From contig CAZPOR010000006.1 in assembly GCA_964588325.1 (NCBI GenBank), positions 124,001 to 188,000 of the forward strand: a stretch of DNA of 64,000 bases. Direction: 5' to 3'. Origin of the DNA: Thiovibrio sp964588325 (GTDB lineage: Bacteria; Desulfobacterota; Desulfobulbia; Desulfobulbales; Desulfurivibrionaceae). Made by a program: the position numbers and the translations under genes. The notes under the pieces were generated by a model. It was not told the DNA's origin, made no database searches, and worked only from the letters and a program-made list of their open reading frames with translations. Below, piece after piece: positions 57,380 to 64,000 of the stretch (its first letter is position 1; each line of letters begins with the position of its first letter).

Positions 57380-58782
57380 GCCGTAATCCCCAACGCTTTT
57401 TCCGCCCGCTTCAAGGCCTTGGCCACCATCTTGCCCGAGGTGCCGCCCAGGGAGACCCTGCTTGCAACCGAACCCTCGATGGAGAGCACCTTGAAGACAT
57501 CCGCCTCGATGACCTCGGAGAATTTTTTTAACTCCGGAAGCTTCAACTCGGTAAGCTCCTTGCCCTTGCTTATGCAAAAGGCCACGGTGCGGCCGACAAT
57601 GGCGTGGGCCTGTCGGAAGGGGATATTTTTGCGCACCAGGTAATCCGCCAGATCGGTGGCGGTCATGTAGCCGCCGCCAAGCCCCCGGGCCAGCCGCGCC
57701 TCGTTGAACTTCAGGTTGGCGAGCAACTGGGCCATGATGGCCACGGACCGGGAAACGGTGTCCACCGTGTCAAAGAGCGGCTCCTTGTCTTCCTGCAGGT
57801 CGCGGTTGTAGGTCATGGGCAGCCCTTTAAGCAGCATCAGCAGGCTCATGAGGTTGCCCACCACCCTCCCGCTCTTGCCCCGGATCAGCTCCGGGATGTC
57901 CGGGTTCTTCTTCTGGGGCATGATGGAGCTGCCGGTGCAGAAGCTGTCCGCCAGGGTCACGAAGGAAAACTCCTCGGTGGTCCACAGCACCAGCTCTTCG
58001 GACAACCGGCTGAGATGGATCTGCACCAGGCTGGCAGCGGACATGAACTCGATGATGAAATCGCGGTCCCCCACCGTGTCCATGCTGTTGGCGGTGACCT
58101 TGGGGAAATCCAGCTCCTTGGCGACAAACTCCCGGTCGATGGGCAAGCCGGTGCCCGCCAGGGCCGCGGCGCCCAGGGGCATGACATTGATCCGCTTCAA
58201 GGCATCGCTGAACCGCTCCCGGTCGCGGCCGAACATCTCGTAGTAGGCCAGCATATGGTGCGCCACCAGAACCGGCTGGGCCCGCTGCAGATGGGTGTAG
58301 CCGGGCATCACCGCATGCTGGTATTTTTTGGCCAGCACCACACAGGCTTTTTGCAGCCCGGCGAGCAGCTCGATGAGGTTGCGGCATTCCTCCCGAAGAT
58401 AGAGGCGCACATCCAGGGCCACCTGGTCGTTGCGGCTGCGGGCGGTGTGCAGTTTTTCCCCGGCCGGGCCGATCTTTTCCACCAGGGATTTTTCGATATT
58501 CATGTGCACATCTTCAAGCTCGGGTCTGAAGACAAAGCTGCCAGCCTCGATCTCCCGCTCGATCTGGTCAAGGCCTTTCAGTATCTGGTCGCGCTCCTTG
58601 GCGCTGATCAAACCCTGCTTGGCAAGCATCTTGGCGTGCGCCCGGCTGCCGGCGATGTCATGCCTGTACAGCCTGGCATCGTAGTGGATGGAGGAAGTAA
58701 AGGCCGCCACCGCAGCAGCGGTCTTTTCCGCGGGCATGCCGCCCCACAGTGCCGGGTTATGGGTGTTTCCTGCCGAAGACAT
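57376..58782 (-). CDS. argH: Argininosuccinate lyase
   Basis: A 468-residue fumarase-superfamily enzyme splitting argininosuccinate into arginine and fumarate. The signature GSSIMPQKKNPD is intact, with LHTARSRNDQ and the catalytic-region TGLPIDR. It is the last step of the arginine cluster. Between it and argG lies repeat copy D, unusual inside an operon. It overlaps the lipoprotein gene by 4 bases. Confidence 0.96.
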   Translation of the reverse strand: MSSAGNTHNPALWGGMPAEKTAAAVAAFTSSIHYDARLYRHDIAGSRAHAKMLAKQGLISAKERDQILKGLDQIEREIEAGSFVFRPELEDVHMNIEKSLVEKIGPAGEKLHTARSRNDQVALDVRLYLREECRNLIELLAGLQKACVVLAKKYQHAVMPGYTHLQRAQPVLVAHHMLAYYEMFGRDRERFSDALKRINVMPLGAAALAGTGLPIDREFVAKELDFPKVTANSMDTVGDRDFIIEFMSAASLVQIHLSRLSEELVLWTTEEFSFVTLADSFCTGSSIMPQKKNPDIPELIRGKSGRVVGNLMSLLMLLKGLPMTYNRDLQEDKEPLFDTVDTVSRSVAIMAQLLANLKFNEARLARGLGGGYMTATDLADYLVRKNIPFRQAHAIVGRTVAFCISKGKELTELKLPELKKFSEVIEADVFKVLSIEGSVASRVSLGGTSGKMVAKALKRAEKALGITA

Positions 58783-58832
58783 AAGGCGTTGCCTAGTTAG
58801 TTTTTAAAATTCTTTTCATAACTCTGGAAGGG

Positions 58833-58962
58833 AACTGTTCAGCAGTGCCACAGATGCGCGTGTCAATCGTCGGCAGAAGTGCCGACAAAGAGGCTGGCGA
58901 AGTGTGCTATTTGCACATGAGCCGGCCGATGACAAAGCAGATGTGGTGCTGCTGGGCAGTTA
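58833..58962 (-). repeat. Dispersed 3'-end repeat, copy D
   Basis: Read on the minus strand it starts GTAACTGCCCAGCAG, supplying the argG TAA stop (58960-58962), and ends CTGCTGAACAGTT. Its interior matches copy C almost base for base: GCATCTGC, TTTGTCATCGGCC, a TGTGCAAATAGCACA hairpin, GTCGGCACTTCTGCCGAC, TTGACACGCGCATCTG. It lies between argG and argH. Confidence 0.87.
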
Positions 58963-60168
58963 CCTCTTCTTTTCCACCAGGGCCTGGATGGTCAACCGCA
59001 GGGCGTTGAGGCGGATAAAGCCGCCGGCATCCGACTGGGTGTAGACCTGGTCCTCTTCAAAGGTGGCAAAGCTTTCCTGGTAGAGCGACTGGTCGGATTT
59101 GCGGCCCACCGGGATGCAGTTGCCCTTGATCAGCTTGAGGCGCACCACGCCGTTCACGGTTTCCTGCGCATTGTCCATGGTCTTTTGCAGGAGCTTCATC
59201 TCCGGCGAGAACCAGAAGCCGTTGTAGACCAGCTCGGCATAGCGGGGGATCAGGCTGTCGCGGATCTTCATGACCTCGCGGTCCAGGGTGATGGTTTCCA
59301 GGTCGCGGTGCGCGCAGCGCAGGATGGTGCCCCCAGGGGTTTCGTACACCCCGCGGGATTTCATGCCCACGAAGCGGTTCTCCACCATGTCCAGCCGGCC
59401 GATGCCGTTGGCCCCGCCCAGTTCGTTCAACCGGGCCAGCATGGCCGCCGGGCTGAGTTTCTCGCCGTTGATGGCCACCGGGTTGCCGTTTGCGAATTCC
59501 AGCTCGATATAGGTCGGTGTGTCCGGGGCCTTTTCCGGGGAGACGGAGAGCTTGAACATGGACTCCTCCGGCTCGTTCCACGGGTCTTCCAAGATGCCGC
59601 CCTCAAAGCTGATATGCAGCAGGTTCTCGTCGGAGCTGTAGGGCTTCTCCTTGGTGACCGGCACGGGGATGGAGTGCTGTTCCGCATAGGCCATGAGCTT
59701 GGTCCGGGAGTTGAGATCCCAGATCCGCCAGGGCGCGATGATGGAGAGCCTGGGGTTCAAGGCCAGATAGGTCAGCTCGAAGCGGACCTGGTCGTTGCCC
59801 TTGCCCGTGGCGCCGTGGCTCACGGCATCGGCCCCTTCCGCCTCGGCGATGCGCACCTGTTCCCGGGCGATGACCGGCCGGGCCAGGGAGGTGCCCAGGA
59901 GGTAGGAGCCCTCATAGATGGCGTTGGCCCGGAAGGCCGGAAAGACATAGTCGCGGACAAACTCTTCGCGCAGGTCGGAGATGATCACCTTCTCGGCGCC
60001 GGTGGCCAACCCCTTGGCCCGCACCTTGTCCCAATCCTCCTCCTGGCCCACATCGGCGGCAAAGGCCACGACCGGAACCTGATACTCTTCCCGCAGCCAC
60101 TTGAGGATAACCGAGGTGTCCAACCCGCCGGAATAGGCGAGAACGATCTTGTTTATGTTGGCAGTCAC
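58960..60168 (-). CDS. argG: Argininosuccinate synthase
   Basis: About 402 residues from GTG 60168 (MTANINKIVLAYSGG), chosen because AAGGGGA lies six bases before it; ATG 60183 is the alternative. It joins citrulline and aspartate using ATP. The P-loop AYSGGLDTS, HGATGKGNDQVRFE and the citrulline-binding end are intact. It follows argF by about 110 bases. Its stop codon belongs to repeat copy D. Confidence 0.95.
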   Translation of the reverse strand: MTANINKIVLAYSGGLDTSVILKWLREEYQVPVVAFAADVGQEEDWDKVRAKGLATGAEKVIISDLREEFVRDYVFPAFRANAIYEGSYLLGTSLARPVIAREQVRIAEAEGADAVSHGATGKGNDQVRFELTYLALNPRLSIIAPWRIWDLNSRTKLMAYAEQHSIPVPVTKEKPYSSDENLLHISFEGGILEDPWNEPEESMFKLSVSPEKAPDTPTYIELEFANGNPVAINGEKLSPAAMLARLNELGGANGIGRLDMVENRFVGMKSRGVYETPGGTILRCAHRDLETITLDREVMKIRDSLIPRYAELVYNGFWFSPEMKLLQKTMDNAQETVNGVVRLKLIKGNCIPVGRKSDQSLYQESFATFEEDQVYTQSDAGGFIRLNALRLTIQALVEKKR

Positions 60169-60278
60169 TGTGTTCCCCTTCATGTAAAGGACACAACGCA
60201 AAGGCGCAGAGACGCGAAGTTACGAAATCGATGGATGCCCTTTTTTTGCGTCATTGCGTCATTGCGTTATGTTTTTTG

Positions 60279-61199
60279 TTATTGGTTTTTTCCCAGATGC
60301 ATGGCCAGAATGGCCTTGTGGATATGGAGCTTGTTTTCCGCCTGGTCAAAGGCCACGCATTGCGGTCCTTCGAGCACCTCTTCGGAGATCTCCTCGTCGC
60401 GGTGGGCAGGCAGGCAGTGGAGGACAATGGCCCCCGGCCTGGCTTGCGCCACCAGGACAGCATTCACCTGGTACGGCCGGAATACGCCGATCCGTTCTTC
60501 CTGCTCGGACTCCTGGCCCATGCTGGCCCAGACGTCGGTGTTGATTACGTCCGCCTCCCGCGCCGCTTCCACCGGGTCGCGCACCACCCGGATGGGCTTG
60601 CTCGCCACGGCTTGGGCCGCCGCGAGAATGGCGGGGTTGGGATCATAGCCCGCAGGACACGCCAGGGTCAGGGCAAAGCCGAAACGGGCCGCGGCCTGAA
60701 TCCAAGAGTTGGCCATGTTGTTGCCGTCTCCCAGCCAGGCAATGTGGAGCTTTTCCACCGGACCCTTGTGTTCGATCACGGTCATGATGTCGCTCAACAC
60801 CTGGCAGGGATGGTGCAGATCGGTGAGGGCGTTGATCACCGGCACCGAGGAATATCCGGCCAGCTCATCGACAATGGCCTGGCCGTAGGTGCGGACCACC
60901 ATGCCGTCCACATAGCGGGACATGACCCGGGCCATGTCCTTGAGGGGCTCGTTGCGGGCCAGTTGGGTGTCCCGGCCGGAGAGGTAGATCACCTGGCCGC
61001 CCAACCCGTACATGGCCGATTCAAAGGAGACCCTGGTCCGGGTGGAGGGCTTTTCAAAGATGAGGGCCACGGTTTTTCCGGCCAACTGCTGGTGGCGGAT
61101 ACCTGCCTTGGCTTCTTTTTTAAGAAGCAGCCCCTGTTCGATGTAGGCGCCAAGCTGCTCCTTGCTGAAATCCTGTAGTGCCAGTAGATGCTGTGTCAT
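60279..61199 (-). CDS. argF: Ornithine carbamoyltransferase
   Basis: 306 residues from ATG 61199. The carbamoyl-phosphate loop STRTRVSFE, the ornithine site HPCQVLSD and the HCLPAHR loop are all present, so it should make citrulline. Length is normal. About 240 bases separate it from argD; this gap holds a hairpin followed by a T run that may act as an attenuator. Confidence 0.96.
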   Translation of the reverse strand: MTQHLLALQDFSKEQLGAYIEQGLLLKKEAKAGIRHQQLAGKTVALIFEKPSTRTRVSFESAMYGLGGQVIYLSGRDTQLARNEPLKDMARVMSRYVDGMVVRTYGQAIVDELAGYSSVPVINALTDLHHPCQVLSDIMTVIEHKGPVEKLHIAWLGDGNNMANSWIQAAARFGFALTLACPAGYDPNPAILAAAQAVASKPIRVVRDPVEAAREADVINTDVWASMGQESEQEERIGVFRPYQVNAVLVAQARPGAIVLHCLPAHRDEEISEEVLEGPQCVAFDQAENKLHIHKAILAMHLGKNQ

Positions 61200-61323
61200 G
61201 GTTTCGTTCTCTCTGCCAGCCTCCCCCGCTGTCTGCCGGGGGGAAAGTACCTCTCTCAGTTCATGCGTCCTGCCAACGCACGGCGCGGGGCAGGATCCAG
61301 GAGACCGGCTCAAAAAAATGTCA

Positions 61324-61373
61324 GCCCAACCATTGCCAGAGGGTGACGGACTTTTGCTTCCCTCTGGTTGGGC
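61324..61373 (-). terminator. Terminator- or attenuator-like hairpin between argD and argF
   Basis: On the minus strand CCAGAGGG pairs with CCCTCTGG, extended by GCCCAAC/GTTGGGC across a small bulge. A T run (CTGACATTTTTTT) follows on that strand. It lies 67 bases past the argD stop and 125 before argF, so it may terminate part of the argBD transcripts. Confidence 0.6.
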
Positions 61374-61439
61374 CAAACTACAAGTCATACAAAAAAACTT
61401 TTTTTTTGCAAAGGGATTTTTCGTCGAAAAAATATGGGT

Positions 61440-62639
61440 CTACCGGCTCAGCTCGGCAAAGACTTCGTCCAGGGCCTGGATCAGCCGGTCTATCTCGGCG
61501 TGGCTGATGATGAGCGGCGGCAGGCAGCGCAGCACCTTGCCGCCGGCAAAGTTCAGGAGCACCCTTTTTTCAAAGAGGCGGTTGACCATGGCCGGCCCCT
61601 TGTCAAGCCATGCCTCGGTAAGGGGCAGCCCCTGGATCAGGCCGAGCCCCCGGGAAGGGGTTGCCATGGCCGGATATTTTGCGGCCAGTGCGGTGAGCTG
61701 TTCGGCGAGATAGGTGCCTTTTGCCCGGACCTCGGCGAGAAAGCCGTCACCCAGCATGATCCGCAGGGTCGCCACTGCGGCGGCGCAGACCACCGGGTTG
61801 CCGCCGAAGGTCGAGGCGTGGCTGCCCGGCTCGAAGGCCTTGGCCACAGATTCCGTGGCCAGCATGGCGCCGATGGGCAAGCCGTTGCCCAGGGCCTTGG
61901 CCAGGGTGAGGATATCGGGGGTCACCCCGCACTGCTCGTAGGCAAAGAGGGTGCCGGTTCTCCCCATGCCCACCTGGATTTCATCAAAGATCAGGAGCAG
62001 GTTGTGCGTGTCGCAGAGCTGCCGGATACCGGCGAGATACTCCCGCTCCAAGGGCCGAACCCCGCCTTCCCCCTGCAAGGGCTCGCAGAGAATGGCGCAG
62101 GTCTCCGGGCCAATCATTGCCTCCAGGGCATTGAGATCGCCGAAGGGCGCATGGCGGAAGCCCTGGGGCAGGGGCTCGAACCCCTGGTGGAATTTTGCCT
62201 GCCCCGTGGCGGCCACGGTGGCCAGGGTACGGCCATGGAAAGAACCGGCCAGGGAGATGATTTCGTATTTTCCGGCAGGGCTTGCCTTGCGCGCCAGCTT
62301 GATCGCAGCCTCGTTGGCCTCGGCCCCGGAGTTACAGAGAAACACCCGGTCGGCAAAGGAATTGGCGATCAGCAGCCCGGCCAGCTCTGTTTGCGGCATG
62401 GTGTGGTAGAGGTTGGAAACATGCACCAGGGTGGCGGCCTGGCGGCAGATCGCCTCGGTGATCGCCGGATGGCAGTGGCCCAGGCTGCAGACCGCGATGC
62501 CGGCGAGGCAATCCAGGTACTCCCTGCCGTCACCGTCCTTGAGCAGGCACCCCTTCCCCTCCACCATCACTGCGGGATAGCGGCCATAGGTGGTCATGAA
62601 CGAGGCCGTGCTTTTTGCAATCCATTCCGCGTTGGCCAT
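61440..62639 (-). CDS. argD: Acetylornithine aminotransferase
   Basis: About 399 residues from ATG 62639; ATG 62642 one codon upstream is equally possible. This class III PLP aminotransferase shows NSGAEANEAA, the FDEIQVGMGRTG strand, and the PLP Lys in LTLAKALGNGLPIG. It converts N-acetylglutamate semialdehyde to acetylornithine and may also serve in lysine synthesis. It overlaps the argB stop, so the pair is coupled. Confidence 0.95.
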   Translation of the reverse strand: MANAEWIAKSTASFMTTYGRYPAVMVEGKGCLLKDGDGREYLDCLAGIAVCSLGHCHPAITEAICRQAATLVHVSNLYHTMPQTELAGLLIANSFADRVFLCNSGAEANEAAIKLARKASPAGKYEIISLAGSFHGRTLATVAATGQAKFHQGFEPLPQGFRHAPFGDLNALEAMIGPETCAILCEPLQGEGGVRPLEREYLAGIRQLCDTHNLLLIFDEIQVGMGRTGTLFAYEQCGVTPDILTLAKALGNGLPIGAMLATESVAKAFEPGSHASTFGGNPVVCAAAVATLRIMLGDGFLAEVRAKGTYLAEQLTALAAKYPAMATPSRGLGLIQGLPLTEAWLDKGPAMVNRLFEKRVLLNFAGGKVLRCLPPLIISHAEIDRLIQALDEVFAELSR

Positions 62640-63517
62640 CATATCACCTCGGTCCCCACGCCCTGCTGGGTGAACATCTCCAGCAGAATGGCGTGCTCCA
62701 CCCTGCCGTCGATGATGTGCGCCTTGCCGACCCCGGCGCGGACCACGCCCTGGCAGCACTTGACCTTGGGGATCATGCCCCCGCCAATGATCCCGTTTGC
62801 AATGTACTGGTCGGCCTCCGCGCAGTTCATGGAGGAGATCAGCGCGCCCTCCTTGTCCAGGACCCCGGCCACGTCGGTGAGCAGGATCAGCTTTTCCGCC
62901 TTGAGATGGGTGGCGATGGCCCCGGCCACGAGATCGGCGTTGATGTTGTATGCCTGGCCGTCTTCTCCCACGCCCACCGGGGCGATGACCGGGATGAAGT
63001 CTTCGGCGTCCAGGGTGTGCAGGATCTGCGGGTTGACCGTGGTCACCTCCCCTACGCGGCCGATGTCGATGATTTCCGGCGGGGTGTTTTCGGCCTGGGG
63101 TTTCATGAGCTGCATCTTTTTGGCCTTGATCAGGTCGCCGTCCCGTCCGGACAGGCCCACCGCCTTGCCCCCGTGGAAATTGATCAGGCTGACGATCTCC
63201 TTGTTCACCTTGCCCACCAGGACCATCTCCACCACGTCCATGGTTTCGCCGTCGGTGATCCGCATGCCCTGCACGTAATCGCTCTTGATGTTCATCTTGT
63301 TCAGGAATTTGTTGATCTGCGGCCCGCCGCCGTGCACCACCACCGGGTTGATGCCGACGTACTTCATCAGGATGATGTCCAGGGCGAAGCTCTTTTTCAG
63401 CTCCTCGTCCACCATGGCATGGCCGCCGTATTTGATGACCACGGTTTTGCCGTAAAATTTCTTGATATACGGCAAGGACTCGATGAGGGTTTTGGCTTTT
63501 TCGATACCTGTGAGCAT
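62639..63517 (-). CDS. argB: Acetylglutamate kinase
   Basis: A 292-residue amino-acid kinase phosphorylating N-acetylglutamate, usually the regulated step of the pathway. KYGGHAMVDEEL, the VVHGGGPQINKFL loop, and LLTDVAGVLDKEG near the active site are intact. It is first in the argBDFGH run. The intergenic region upstream (228 bases) is shared with the divergent lptA gene and should hold both promoters, though I cannot fix boxes. Confidence 0.96.
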   Translation of the reverse strand: MLTGIEKAKTLIESLPYIKKFYGKTVVIKYGGHAMVDEELKKSFALDIILMKYVGINPVVVHGGGPQINKFLNKMNIKSDYVQGMRITDGETMDVVEMVLVGKVNKEIVSLINFHGGKAVGLSGRDGDLIKAKKMQLMKPQAENTPPEIIDIGRVGEVTTVNPQILHTLDAEDFIPVIAPVGVGEDGQAYNINADLVAGAIATHLKAEKLILLTDVAGVLDKEGALISSMNCAEADQYIANGIIGGGMIPKVKCCQGVVRAGVGKAHIIDGRVEHAILLEMFTQQGVGTEVI

Positions 63518-63745
63518 GGCAATCTGTCTGTAATGGTTGAGTGGTCTGGAGGCTGGGTTTTTCGGAAAAAATCAGCCGCATTGTCTTGATAGTACGCAAG
63601 ATATATACCGCCGGCGGCAATCTGTAAAGAAGATAGGCGGGCAAAAAACAGTCGCTTGTTTCCGGTAAAGCGATTGCCGAGAACCCCTGATGCTGGTATC
63701 TTTATATCTTCTGAGTTCATCGGCACCATAAGGAAACTAAAAAAT

Positions 63746-64000
63746 ATGAAACCATTGTTGCGTTTTTTCTGCCGGATTTCGTTCCTGGCTCCCCTTCTGC
63801 TCGCTGCCCCCTGTTTGGCCGCCCCGGCTTCTGCCCCGGCAGGCAACAAGCCGCCGATTCATATCGAGGCGGACCGCATGGTTTCCATGAAGAATGACAA
63901 TGCGGTTCTTTTTTCCGGAAACGTGGATGCCAAGCAGGGTCAGTTGGTGATCCGCGCTGCGGAAATGACGGTGTATTATCTCTCCAACGAGGAAAAAGCC
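63746..64000 (+). CDS. lptA: LptA, lipopolysaccharide transport protein, N-terminal part
   Basis: The gene runs off the window; 85 codons are visible. ATG 63746 follows AAGGAAAC. A signal peptide (LLRFFCRISFLAPLLLAAPC) is followed by PIHIEADRMVSMKNDNAVLFSGNVDAKQG, the start of the OstA/LptA fold. It forms the periplasmic bridge that carries lipopolysaccharide to the outer membrane. The divergent arrangement with argB is a new transcript. Confidence 0.88.
   Translation, partial: MKPLLRFFCRISFLAPLLLAAPCLAAPASAPAGNKPPIHIEADRMVSMKNDNAVLFSGNVDAKQGQLVIRAAEMTVYYLSNEEKA

Noticed and set aside
1..64000. CRISPR array or riboswitch
   Set aside because: No regularly spaced short repeats were seen; no leader matched a riboswitch I can recognise with confidence.

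Overview
The window reads as a GC-rich chromosome segment of a sulfate-reducing or sulfur-disproportionating Desulfobacterota bacterium, most likely of the Desulfobulbales. The evidence is a complete dsrMKJOP membrane complex, a multiheme cytochrome/outer-membrane-barrel pair, an EF-G of the mitochondrial-like (spd) type, a eukaryotic-type HisA, and the argB-D-F-G-H / lysA-dapF-A-B gene order that I associate with this group. Genus placement is inference.

Layout. 1-6.7 kb (+): end of guaB, guaA, then a signalling cluster of a GAF histidine kinase, a receiver-TPR protein and an unusual membrane protein with a retroviral-type CCHC zinc knuckle. 6.7-9.2 kb (-): tRNA-Arg and a cysteine synthase/cysteinyl-tRNA synthetase-like fusion whose synthetase motifs are degenerate. 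9.4-15.2 kb (-): an RsbRD-like gene and dsrMKJOP behind a promoter overlapped by a palindrome. 15.3-21.9 kb (-): MBL-fold and HDOD proteins, hisA, a P-loop ATPase and EF-G. 22.3-29.9 kb: an MtrAB-like electron conduit (-) divergent from a PhnD-like lipoprotein, a heme-c sensor kinase and an NtrC-type regulator (+), with a candidate sigma-54 promoter and a perfect dyad between them. 30-41.6 kb: MFS transporter, unknown secreted proteins, tRNA-Phe, RDD and zinc-ribbon proteins, BamE-like lipoprotein, pcm, amidohydrolase, PilZ protein and hybrid kinase.

41.8-49.2 kb: a type I restriction-modification island inserted in tRNA-Leu(CAA). It is flanked by the tRNA and a 49-bp copy of the tRNA 3' part. 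It has no integrase, and both hsdR (1-nt frameshift) and hsdM (3' deletion) are damaged. 49.4-63.5 kb (-): pgsA, a lytic transglycosylase, transaldolase, folK, the dap/lysA genes and the argBDFGH genes. The window ends in the start of lptA (+).

The most novel element is a family of four dispersed intergenic repeats (about 78-161 bp) at 1860, 19694, 36788 and 58833. All sit in the same orientation directly at the 3' end of a gene, and two supply the stop codon of that gene. They share an inner core, and their tips always pair even where the tip sequence has been replaced. This looks like a structured element not explained by ordinary annotation.
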